A DNA stretch of 64,000 nucleotides from Granulicella sp. L56 (GTDB lineage Bacteria; Acidobacteriota; Terriglobia; Terriglobales; Acidobacteriaceae). The stretch is from NCBI RefSeq assembly GCF_009765835.1, contig NZ_LMUS01000001.1, positions 1,450,513 to 1,514,512 on the forward strand, read 5' to 3'. Position numbers and translations under genes: made by a program. The notes beneath the pieces were generated by a model. That model saw nothing but the letters and a program-made list of their open reading frames with translations, ran no database searches and had not been told where the DNA came from. This document shows, piece by piece, positions 25,846 to 34,408 of this stretch (positions are counted from its first letter, which is position 1; every line of letters begins with the position of its first letter).

Positions 25846-28713
25846 TTACAAGCTTCCATCAGACTTCATTTCCTCCAATCGGACAGGGCCAACCAAGCCG
25901 GATGGGAGCAACCCATTCGCCGTGTTGGTCTCTTCCGGCAAGTAGTTGGCACTGACACCCTTGGCGGAAAGCGCGTTGAAGAGAGCGTTTACGACTGTGA
26001 TTTCGAGCGTGTTCTCTCCAGCATGCAGCAGTGGAGTAACGTCTGCACGATAAGGGCGCAGCAGAAGATTGGGACCCGGCTCTCCATTGATGGAGATCTG
26101 AGCAACATTACCTACATCGCCGAGATCAAGCACGATACGACGATTGCTGCTAAGAAGCGACGCAGGTACGGTGAACGTAGTTGTGTACTGGCCACGGCCT
26201 GAGAAATTCTTCAGGCGGTCAATCATTGTCCAGTCTTCCAACGACGACATTTTCATATCGATCACTTGAGGGTGGCTGCCAGGCCCAATTCCGACGCCAT
26301 GGAAATCCCAGCCATTCTCCCCTACGGCTATCTGAAGTTCCGGCTGTGCCGGAGCAGACATCTCAATTGGTTTTTCTCCAGATTTTCCATCTGGGTCAAA
26401 AACCAAAAGCACCGATCCGTAGGGATCAACGTCAATTGGCACTCGAATGATGCCTCCATGCCTTTCAACATGGGCTAACGGACGAATAGTGCCTGTCCAC
26501 GGATTCCAGAGTTCAGGAGATCCAAGGGCATGGCTTTCAATAATGGTCTGTTTCGCCACATCGTCGGGATTGCGCAGGAAGAAAGTGTCGAGGTTGCCGA
26601 TGCGCTTCTCTATGAACGGCAATGGCGCCCCATTGAAATGAAGGTTGGGAGAAATGGACGCTTCCAGAATCTTTGCCACACTCTTGGCGTCCGGCGCCAC
26701 ATGTACATGACCGTCTTTCAAAACATTCCTGAGCGTATCCGGTCCGGGGCTCTCGGACAGTTGGCCGCCCACAATGCTCGACTCCGTTTTCGGAACACCG
26801 CCCATGAATACGATGGGGAGCCCCTGGCGGGCGAACGTCACCAATTGATCAGCGAGTGGTACGGAGATACTCTCCGGCTGCGGAAGTACCAGCACGCTGA
26901 ATTTTTCTCCTCCGGGAGAAATCAGTTTGCCTTCCACCACTTTTGACTTCAATATCGTGTAGGCATCGATGTGATCGAAATTATATCCAGCATCCATGAG
27001 GCGGGTATCGATCTCCGGCTCGGGTGGCGCGGGCTCGATCGGATCGTAAGCTAGCATGCTGCGATAAAGTGCTACTGGCACCTCAGTGGTTCCTGCTTGC
27101 GATATGTATTGCAGACGCGTGATGTATTGGTTCAACTGAGGCAGATATGGCCAGAATGGATTCGACTGGTTCATGTCGGATGAGAACGCTCCCTCGGTCG
27201 CGAACGGATGCCAGCCGGGGAAGGGTCGATCCATATATTCATAGGGATACCCGTGATAAATAATCTCGTTGATCCCGGCAGTCAACAGTTCGTCAGCATA
27301 GCGTTTGATCTTCTCCGGAGTCGTCTGATAGGCCTTGCCATGCCAGACAAAGCTTTCACTCGATACGATCTTTCGCCCGTACAAATCGGCTCCAGAAGAC
27401 GACATCTTGAGAAAATCGTACCGACCATTGTCCAGAAGATCTTCGGTCTCCGGGATGCTGGAAGCGCCATAGACACGGAGCAAGTCGGTCGGTGATCCAT
27501 GTGCCTGCACACGCGATTGAAGATTGTTCGCCGCGGCCCACTGGATAAAGGGTGAGTAGAAGTTCTCAATCATGACATCCGAAACGGTTTGCCAATAGTC
27601 CCGTCGCACCCGATCGCCGATTCCTTCTATGTCGTAAAGCGGCAACCTCGCGGCAGTGCCGTTGTATGGCACTTCAAACCCTGGGATCTTGAGAATGGGC
27701 AAATACGGGGTTAGATCATATCCCCGGCGTTGGCGAAACTCCTGAAGAAAATGATCGTTCCAGAATAGATAGGCTTGGACTTCCAGGCTGTCACAGAAGA
27801 TGGCCCGCAAACCGTGGCCAAAATATTGGCCGTCATACTGTCGGGCCGTGCCCCCAACGCGCTCGGCATACGCGTCAAATGCGTGCTTGTTCATATGGTC
27901 CAGAACCAGCTGTGGTCCCTCCCCGGCGCCACCGACGACTTTTTGTCCAGTCGGCATTTCTTTAAACGCGAACACTTGCCACGTACCGGGGGGAACATCC
28001 CAGTCCAGCGTGCCATCGGGCAGCATGTGCCCTGTCAAAACTATCGACGTGCCTGGATCAAGCTGGCCTGTACTCTTCACTGCCGGAGCCCGGTCAGAAT
28101 CCTGATTGGGGACATACTGTACGTTGTCTCCGCGAATCGCGACCACAGCCACAAGCTTCTCTCTTTGCTTAAATTCGTTCAGCCAACCCGACGGCAGATT
28201 TGCATCCTTCGCGATGCTTTCTCTCAAAAGGGGCATTAGTATTTTTCCGCGAAAGTGAACGGGCCCACGAATGGTCTGGTGTTCCGATCGCAATTCTGTC
28301 GAAGCCAGCTCGGGAGTCACGACTCCTGCTCCTCCGAAAGGCCATCCCGAGCCGAAGGTGTAGTCCATCCACATTCCTTTCGCGCGCGCCTCCTCAAGAG
28401 CGGCCTGCATATGAGCAAAGAATGATGGACTCAAATAATCGTCGACGCGCTTTCGAGTAGCCTCAGGCATGTTCGGGTCGAGCCCGATGGTAAAAGGCTG
28501 AATTTCCGCGCCACCAAAGTTCGCCTGATCAAGAAGATCTACTTCGCGGCGCAATTCTGCGTCTTTTACATCGTTACCCGGCCACCACCAGCGCACCATT
28601 GGACGGTAGTTCTTGGCTGGGTTCTGGAACTGCTGGGCAACGGTGGCAACAGTCTGCGCCGATAAGGGTGCGCCTGCCACCACACAAAACGCGACGAGTG
28701 CGACAAGTTTCAT
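25846..28713 (-). CDS. GH106-type alpha-L-rhamnosidase (first copy)
   Basis: A 955-residue secreted glycosidase with a Sec signal peptide (MKLVALVAFCVVAGAPLSAQ). The GH106 catalytic barrel starts at about residue 36 with YRPMVRWWWPGN, followed by NFGGAEIQPFTIG, MDYTFGSGWPFGG and the later HGLRAIFCDSLEVQAYLFW and FLQEFRQRRGYDL. The C-terminal part has a jelly-roll of carbohydrate-binding type (RIVLDLGDVGNVAQISING, LLLRPYRADVTPLLHAGENTLEI). Characterised GH106 enzymes remove terminal alpha-L-rhamnose from plant polysaccharides such as rhamnogalacturonan. It sits between the mutarotase and GH78-like genes, all transcribed leftward, consistent with one rhamnoside-degrading unit. A paralogue lies at 40.7-43.7 kb. 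Confidence 0.88.
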   Translation of the reverse strand: MKLVALVAFCVVAGAPLSAQTVATVAQQFQNPAKNYRPMVRWWWPGNDVKDAELRREVDLLDQANFGGAEIQPFTIGLDPNMPEATRKRVDDYLSPSFFAHMQAALEEARAKGMWMDYTFGSGWPFGGAGVVTPELASTELRSEHQTIRGPVHFRGKILMPLLRESIAKDANLPSGWLNEFKQREKLVAVVAIRGDNVQYVPNQDSDRAPAVKSTGQLDPGTSIVLTGHMLPDGTLDWDVPPGTWQVFAFKEMPTGQKVVGGAGEGPQLVLDHMNKHAFDAYAERVGGTARQYDGQYFGHGLRAIFCDSLEVQAYLFWNDHFLQEFRQRRGYDLTPYLPILKIPGFEVPYNGTAARLPLYDIEGIGDRVRRDYWQTVSDVMIENFYSPFIQWAAANNLQSRVQAHGSPTDLLRVYGASSIPETEDLLDNGRYDFLKMSSSGADLYGRKIVSSESFVWHGKAYQTTPEKIKRYADELLTAGINEIIYHGYPYEYMDRPFPGWHPFATEGAFSSDMNQSNPFWPYLPQLNQYITRLQYISQAGTTEVPVALYRSMLAYDPIEPAPPEPEIDTRLMDAGYNFDHIDAYTILKSKVVEGKLISPGGEKFSVLVLPQPESISVPLADQLVTFARQGLPIVFMGGVPKTESSIVGGQLSESPGPDTLRNVLKDGHVHVAPDAKSVAKILEASISPNLHFNGAPLPFIEKRIGNLDTFFLRNPDDVAKQTIIESHALGSPELWNPWTGTIRPLAHVERHGGIIRVPIDVDPYGSVLLVFDPDGKSGEKPIEMSAPAQPELQIAVGENGWDFHGVGIGPGSHPQVIDMKMSSLEDWTMIDRLKNFSGRGQYTTTFTVPASLLSSNRRIVLDLGDVGNVAQISINGEPGPNLLLRPYRADVTPLLHAGENTLEITVVNALFNALSAKGVSANYLPEETNTANGLLPSGLVGPVRLEEMKSDGSL

Positions 28714-28898
28714 ACTCTAGCTCCTTTTCGGTATCTACTTGAACGAGGGACAAGACACGCATTGATTTTGCTTAACTTGCGACACGAACTCCATCCGATG
28801 TAGCTCCAAATGTGGCCTCTAATTAAATCCGAAGAGGAATTGGATAAAAGTGTTTGTCCCTGGAGCAGACTGTTGGGATTCGGCAATCTGGAGTGCCT

Positions 28899-29219
28899 TC
28901 AGGTCAGATGAAAGACTTCTGTCAGTGGAATGATATTTTGGTCGGGCATTGTCTCTCCTAAATTTTCGAAACAATGGGCCATCTCATGCTGCCATTGTGC
29001 ATTCACGGAGGCGGCCTGCATCTTCTCCTGCGAAGACACCAGGTCTTCCGTTTCGAAATAGCCGACTAGAAGGCCGTCGGTCTGTAGAAACAAAGAATAG
29101 TTTTTCCAGCCGGCATCTTGCAGAGCTTCAACCATCGCTGGCCATATTGCTGCGTGACATTCTCGGTACTCTTCTATCTTTTCCCGTCGGACATGAAGCA
29201 CAAAACATATGCGTTGCAC
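28899..29219 (-). CDS. rhaM: L-rhamnose mutarotase
   Basis: Interconverts the alpha and beta anomers of L-rhamnose after uptake or release. The 106-residue dimeric ferredoxin-like fold is recognisable: ICFVLHVRREKIEEYRECHAAIWPAMVEALQDAGWKNYSLFL with the catalytic His in ECHAAIWP, then LLVGYFETED and WQHEMAHCFE. The length matches RhaM/RhaU. It lies between the rhamnoside receptor and the GH106 gene on the same strand, which is the best single clue that the surrounding locus handles rhamnose. Confidence 0.9.
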   Translation of the reverse strand: MQRICFVLHVRREKIEEYRECHAAIWPAMVEALQDAGWKNYSLFLQTDGLLVGYFETEDLVSSQEKMQAASVNAQWQHEMAHCFENLGETMPDQNIIPLTEVFHLT

Positions 29220-29396
29220 AGATCACTTCCCTTGCGGTTTAAATTCAATTCCAGTCTGCAATCCTTGAGCTCTGGCCAAAATATTTGTTGCGCCAGCCAT
29301 CCTACCAAGTCAAGTATCCTTACCGATATAGAAGATCTCTTTGATAGAGAGATAGCCTCCATAAGCACAGTCCAAGCCGATGGAAGCGCAAGTTCA

Positions 29397-29431
29397 AGCG
29401 AGGTGCGAAACCCAGACGTTCCACACCTCGC
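29397..29431 (-). terminator. Hairpin after the second receptor
   Basis: GCGAGGTG (29397-29404) and CACCTCGC (29424-29431) form a perfect 8-bp stem with an 18-nt loop. It lies about 20 nt downstream of the receptor stop, on the minus strand, and is followed there by TTGAACTTG. It probably separates the abundant receptor message from the enzyme genes beyond. Confidence 0.5.
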
Positions 29432-29451
29432 AATACGCAACTCCATGCTCC

Positions 29452-32400
29452 TTAGAAGGTCACCTTCATCGCGAACTCCATAATTCGAGGATCGCCCGCA
29501 CTGTTGACCTGTCCATAGCTTCCGTCACCTAAGCCTGTATCTACATTCCTGAAGTTGGGATGGTTCAGCGCATTGAAAGCCTCAGCTCTTATCTGCATCG
29601 CAAGGCGATCATGGATTGGAAACGTCTTATTAAGAGAAAGATTGAAAGACGTGTAACCGGGTCCCCGAATAGTTCCATTCCGAGCGTCTCCGTAGAATCC
29701 ATAAGCAGGTGCTACGAATGCACTGGTATTGAACCATTCAGTCAGTTTGCCAACCTTACGGTACGGTGCCACCTGATTTGGACGCGCCGCCAGCCCCTGC
29801 GTGCTCGATGACATTCCTGGACTTAAGGCGAAACCACTCTGATGTAAAAACAGTCCGCCAACATTCCAGTCTCCGAGTGCATATTTCAATGGCTTGCTAC
29901 TATGCCTGAAATATGGGATGGCATATACCCAGGTTCCGGTTATGTCATTCGAAAAGTCATAGGACGGCGGGCCATACTCCGCAGCCCAATTCCGCGGATT
30001 CTGCGGCCCCGCTCCCTGAGATGTTGTATTGCCTGCACCGCGTCCAGCCACCGTGGCAAGAGCCTTGCTCCAGGTGTAAGCCAGGCTGAACTGCGAAGCT
30101 CCTGCTCGATAGCTAAGCGAGGATTGAAGCGAATTGTAATTGGCACTGCCTTCATCATACTGATTGTTGATAGTGCTATAGCCCTGATAAGGACGGGTAT
30201 AGTCGGCTGAAGACACTCCTGCGTTGAGGCAGGGATCAAAGTCATAGGAGGCTGAGGCGGCCTGCCCGGTGGGCAGACAACCAGTTGCGCTCGGCGCAGT
30301 TACCTGCAATGGCCAATTGATGTCATTGCCGCCGCCAACCCCTGACGTAAGATGACGCGTTTGGCTACCGGCATAAGCCAATGCGCCAATCATATTGCTT
30401 TTGATCTGATGTTCCAGGGTCAAGCTATACGACTGAATTTGAGTGGGAGTAAAAGTAGACGGAACAGCATTCAGGTTTTGTGGTGTAGGAGCAGCTGCTG
30501 TCCCCCCTGCCGTTCCATTGCTCAATAGACTATTAAGAATGTTGGCGCTTTGGTTGTAGGGTGGGTTCTGGCCATACGCATAGTAGATTACGGCTACTGG
30601 AATTCTTGAGTAACCAACTCCATATCCACCTCGAAGAGACGTTGTTCCATTTCCCGATAGATCGTATGCGAAACCAACGCGCGGCCCGAAGTTTGTCTTC
30701 TTCGGGATAAAGAAGCCGTCGGGAATTCCATTTTGCCCTGCAAACGTAAGCCCATTCAAAAGATTTGCCTGTGTCCCGCCGGAAGTAAGTGGCTCATTCG
30801 AGCCATTGACGATGAAAGCTCCGGTTGGAGTCACGACAGGAGCCTGAGTAGCATTGAAAAGTGATGGCTTGAAGCTGGTGACCTGGTCACCACTGACTGA
30901 GTCATTGGAGAAATAGACCCAGCGCACACCCAGGTTCAAGGTGAGACGAGGCGTCACTTTCCAGTCATCCTGAACATAGGCTTCACCTTGCCGATAGTGA
31001 AAGGCACCTTCCCGCTCCGTGCTAGCCTGCGAGTAACTCGAATCCAGTCCCAGCATGTAGTCTGCAGCGGGATCTCCTGTGTGCGCACCGCTGAAGTTAA
31101 AGGACCCTTGTGGATTAGTAAAGACAGTCTGTCGTTTGATGCCAAACATATACAACGCACCTGCCTGCAAAACGTGTCGACCACGAATCCAACTGACGTC
31201 GTCCATGACCATTCCCTCGCCATCCGAAGCGGAGATCGGCTGAGACCCAACTCCATTTCCGGCCCATCCTTCAGCAATAGAGATATTCGGAATACGGTTG
31301 AGAGTCGGTGCGTCGGGAAACGCTTGAATGATCGACAGTCCTTCGGGTAGCTGGCCGCCTCCCTTAGTGAGCTTGATATGGGGTCTATCGTCCGTTTCAG
31401 CCACACTCGCCGTATTCATAAAGTTTGGCGTAATCGCCGACTGAAGACGTACTACACCGTTAAATCCTGTCGTGTAGTAGGCGTTAGTGATGGTGTTATA
31501 GGGAGTTCCGCTCCAAGCGTCATTCGGAAAACCATTGAGGACCTGTTCGTACATGACCCGGCCAATCAACTGGTTATTTTGATTGATCTGGTGGTCCCCG
31601 CGGAACTGATAATCAATCTGACTCGTCGTTTGCGGATCCTGATTGATATAGTTTTGAAATCCTCCCGCTGCATTATTAGGTAGCGGAACATAGGCGTTCA
31701 GTAATCCAACCGCCACCGGATCCAGACACGCTGAATTCAGCGTTGTAGGCCCAGTAATGCAATTGGTTTTCCCTTCCGAGGCAAGAAGTGCCTGACTATG
31801 CGCATCCAGCGTCAAGCTCCCATTCAGTGTCGGACTACTGCTAAAATCTCCATTCCGCATGGCCTGCGGGAAGACCGCGGCCCGGATAACTGAGGCTGCG
31901 CTGATCTTCTGCCATTGATTAGAAGCGAAGAAAAATGTCTTCTTCGATCGGTCCGTGTTGTAGAGGCCCGGGATAATCACTGGGCCTCCCAGCGTATATC
32001 CGTAGATATTTTGATGAAGCGCCTGGGTACCCGTCGAGAAGTAGTTCGCGGCATCAAACGCATTGTTGCGTAGATAATCCCAAGCCGAACCATGAAACGT
32101 TCCCGTCCCGCTCTTTGTTTCAACAACGACCTGGCCAGAACCCGCAAATCCGTACTTTGCGCTGTAGCTGTCTTTCAGCACCGAGAATTCGGAAATTCCA
32201 TCGACAACTGGCAGGATATTGATATTGGCCAAGTTGCCGGAGTTCATGTTGTAAACCCCATCGATCGTGTAGGTCGTGTATTCGACGGAATTCCCATTAA
32301 CAATCAGGGTGGTTCCACCCTCGAGGCCGCCACCACCTAATGCATCGGCGGCGTTTGTACTACTCACGCCAGGAATTGCAATCGCAAGTGTTTGGAAGTT

Positions 32401-32868
32401 ACGTCCGTTCAACATCAGATTATCGATCTGCGCACTGCTGATCGTTCCTCCGCTCTCAGAACTTGCCGTATTGACCTGAACTGCATCCGCCGTAACGGTC
32501 ACCTCAGACGTCGCGTTGCCGACCTCAAGCTTAATGTTGTTTGCGCGTCGTTGACCGGGGTCAAGCTGTATTCCATTCGTGAGAGTCTCTTTGAACCCCG
32601 GCTTTGAAATCGCAACCTTGTATTGACCGACTGAAAGTCCTTCGGCTGAGTAGAAACCGCTGCTATCCGTCGTCGCTGTGTGAGAGACGGCCGTTGCTTG
32701 GTTCGTAATTGTTGCCGTCGCGCCCGCGATAGCAGCACCAGTCGGGTCGGTCACGGTGCCAGAGATAGAACCTGTATTTGCCTGTGCATTCAGGAACCGT
32801 CCTGTGACTGCCAATAAGCTAAGGAAGACTGCAATTTGCAGTCCTTTATTGCGAAATAGTCGTTTCAA
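29452..32868 (-). CDS. Oar-like TonB-dependent receptor (rhamnoside locus)
   Basis: An outer-membrane receptor of about 1138 residues. The signal peptide is GLQIAVFLSLLAVTGRFLNAQ. A carboxypeptidase-regulatory-like domain follows (GSISGTVTDPTGAAIAGATA), then a plug-like region (LMLNGRNFQTLAIAIPGVSS) and a beta-barrel ending ...MEFAMKVTF. I choose the TTG at 32868 because GGAGG lies 7 nt upstream of it and it gives a clean signal peptide, MKRLFRNKGLQ. The in-frame ATG at 32910 would add 14 residues without a ribosome binding site. It is divergent from the fusion regulator with the proposed operator between them, so rhamno-oligosaccharide import is the likely role. Confidence 0.88.
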   Translation of the reverse strand: MKRLFRNKGLQIAVFLSLLAVTGRFLNAQANTGSISGTVTDPTGAAIAGATATITNQATAVSHTATTDSSGFYSAEGLSVGQYKVAISKPGFKETLTNGIQLDPGQRRANNIKLEVGNATSEVTVTADAVQVNTASSESGGTISSAQIDNLMLNGRNFQTLAIAIPGVSSTNAADALGGGGLEGGTTLIVNGNSVEYTTYTIDGVYNMNSGNLANINILPVVDGISEFSVLKDSYSAKYGFAGSGQVVVETKSGTGTFHGSAWDYLRNNAFDAANYFSTGTQALHQNIYGYTLGGPVIIPGLYNTDRSKKTFFFASNQWQKISAASVIRAAVFPQAMRNGDFSSSPTLNGSLTLDAHSQALLASEGKTNCITGPTTLNSACLDPVAVGLLNAYVPLPNNAAGGFQNYINQDPQTTSQIDYQFRGDHQINQNNQLIGRVMYEQVLNGFPNDAWSGTPYNTITNAYYTTGFNGVVRLQSAITPNFMNTASVAETDDRPHIKLTKGGGQLPEGLSIIQAFPDAPTLNRIPNISIAEGWAGNGVGSQPISASDGEGMVMDDVSWIRGRHVLQAGALYMFGIKRQTVFTNPQGSFNFSGAHTGDPAADYMLGLDSSYSQASTEREGAFHYRQGEAYVQDDWKVTPRLTLNLGVRWVYFSNDSVSGDQVTSFKPSLFNATQAPVVTPTGAFIVNGSNEPLTSGGTQANLLNGLTFAGQNGIPDGFFIPKKTNFGPRVGFAYDLSGNGTTSLRGGYGVGYSRIPVAVIYYAYGQNPPYNQSANILNSLLSNGTAGGTAAAPTPQNLNAVPSTFTPTQIQSYSLTLEHQIKSNMIGALAYAGSQTRHLTSGVGGGNDINWPLQVTAPSATGCLPTGQAASASYDFDPCLNAGVSSADYTRPYQGYSTINNQYDEGSANYNSLQSSLSYRAGASQFSLAYTWSKALATVAGRGAGNTTSQGAGPQNPRNWAAEYGPPSYDFSNDITGTWVYAIPYFRHSSKPLKYALGDWNVGGLFLHQSGFALSPGMSSSTQGLAARPNQVAPYRKVGKLTEWFNTSAFVAPAYGFYGDARNGTIRGPGYTSFNLSLNKTFPIHDRLAMQIRAEAFNALNHPNFRNVDTGLGDGSYGQVNSAGDPRIMEFAMKVTF

Positions 32869-32982
32869 GTTTCGACCTCCGAATTTGCATGACTCAGCAG
32901 TTTGCCTCACTGCTCTGATAAAACGAGATGAAGCGCTTGGAGATGGTCAATTGACAACCGCAAAAAGCACGCAGTCGATCAA

Positions 32983-32997
32983 TTGCGTATATCGCAA
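32983..32997. promoter_or_regulatory. 15-bp palindromic operator, site 1
   Basis: TTGCGTATATCGCAA, arms TTGCG/CGCAA with a 5-bp AT spacer, in the divergent region between the receptor (TTG at 32868) and the regulator (ATG at 33072). It is the exact reverse complement of site 2 at 34298-34312. It is proposed as the binding site of the adjacent regulator, which would then be autoregulated. Confidence 0.75.
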
Positions 32998-33071
32998 CAA
33001 GTGCTACACTCCCGAATACGGTCGACTTGGCCACCAACGATGCCGTAAATTTAGCCTGCTGGGATTCGATA

Positions 33072-34208
33072 ATGTGCGCTGCGAAGCAGGATCACGCCCG
33101 ATACAAATTAGAGACTGTGGCACGAGCCTGCACGATCCTGCATCAATTCGCTGAGGCTCAACAGTCACTGAGCCTCAGCGAAGTTGTAGAGAGGACCGGA
33201 TTTGAGCGCACAATTGCTTTTCGGCTTCTGCGGACTTTAGAAGAAGGCGGCTTGCTGCGTCGACCTGAAGGACGACGGTATCTTTCCAATGTCAACATCG
33301 TCACCCAAAAGCGCTTCCGCATCGGATACGCCTCACAAAACAGCGATTCCTTTTCCAAGGCTGTGACCCAGGGGATTCGGCGGGCAGCAACTCGCCATCA
33401 AATTGATCTGATCGAGGTGGAGAACCTTTATAGCGCCAAGGCAGCATTGCGTAATGCGCAAAGATTGGCTGATCAAAAAGTCGATCTCGCTATCGAGTTC
33501 CAGGTATACGAACGCATTGGCACTCAATTGTCAGCCATCTACGAAAAGGCGGCGATACCTGTAATCGCAGTCGAGATTCCACAACCGGGAGCCGTATTTT
33601 TTGGAATAGATAACTATAACGTCGGTCAACTCGCAGGTAAGGCCTTGGTCAAGGCAGCCCAGCAGCATTGGCAAGGCCAAATCGATGAATTACTGATGCT
33701 CGATCTTGAGGTTGCCGGCTCCCTTCCGCACCTGCGTATCTCTGGCGCAGAGTCTACAGTTCGCAAATCATTAGCAGGGAGCTATCAAATCCTTCATCTC
33801 GATTCGCGTGGCGAAATGGAACGGTCCTTTGAACTGGTCCGTCGCCATATGCAGTTTTCTCCGAAGCGCAAGACGCTTATTTGCGGGGTCAACGATCTTG
33901 CGGTTCTAGGTGCTCTCCGTGCCTTCTCAGAAGTAGGTCGAAGCGATTGCTGCCTCGCCCTGGGCGTGGGCGCATTCCCGGAAGCGCGCCATGAATTGCG
34001 TTCTCCGCAAACAAGAATGATCGGCTCGATTGCTACGTTTCCAGAACGATATGGAGATAACCTCATTCAGATCGCTTTGGACATTCTTCATCGCAAGCCT
34101 GTGCCACCTGCGATTTATGCTCCTATTCAACTGGTTACTCCACAAAACATCGACAAGTATTATCCCGGAACTTTATTCGCCGATGCCGATAAGAAGCTAC
34201 AGTCATAA
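33072..34208 (+). CDS. IclR-type HTH fused to periplasmic-binding sensor domain
   Basis: A regulator of about 378 residues. Residues about 10-75 form an IclR-type winged helix (YKLETVARACTILHQFAE, LSLSEVVERTGFERTIAFRL, LRTLEEGGLLRR). From about residue 82 onward the sequence is a type-1 periplasmic-binding/LacI-like sugar sensor (FRIGYASQNSDSFSKAVTQG, DLAIEFQVYERIG, PVIAVEIPQPGAVFFGIDN, LICGVNDLAVLGAL). Normal IclR proteins carry a GAF-like effector domain and normal LacI proteins a different HTH, so this is a domain swap. The ATG at 33072 is preferred over an in-frame TTG at 33027. It probably senses rhamnose or a pathway intermediate and binds the palindromes at 32983 and 34298. Confidence 0.85.
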   Translation: MCAAKQDHARYKLETVARACTILHQFAEAQQSLSLSEVVERTGFERTIAFRLLRTLEEGGLLRRPEGRRYLSNVNIVTQKRFRIGYASQNSDSFSKAVTQGIRRAATRHQIDLIEVENLYSAKAALRNAQRLADQKVDLAIEFQVYERIGTQLSAIYEKAAIPVIAVEIPQPGAVFFGIDNYNVGQLAGKALVKAAQQHWQGQIDELLMLDLEVAGSLPHLRISGAESTVRKSLAGSYQILHLDSRGEMERSFELVRRHMQFSPKRKTLICGVNDLAVLGALRAFSEVGRSDCCLALGVGAFPEARHELRSPQTRMIGSIATFPERYGDNLIQIALDILHRKPVPPAIYAPIQLVTPQNIDKYYPGTLFADADKKLQS

Positions 34209-34297
34209 GAGTTCCCTTTTGGGCTACGCCCAGGTTATGTATCAGCGCAAACTCCTCAGCGGGTAACCACTAACGCGGAAAAGATAGCTCACACCAT

Positions 34298-34312
34298 TTG
34301 CGATATACGCAA
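34298..34312. promoter_or_regulatory. 15-bp palindromic operator, site 2
   Basis: TTGCGATATACGCAA, identical to site 1 read on the other strand. It lies 97 bp upstream of the L-rhamnonate dehydratase ATG and 90 bp after the regulator stop, so it should control the catabolic operon separately from the regulator gene. Confidence 0.75.
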
Positions 34313-34408
34313 ACTTAATAACACTTCATCTTCCTGATTGCTTAGGACAGAACACTGGCTGTCTATTATCTAGGTCAGTCAATCTGTTGGAACGAATGAG
34401 GCTAGGGA

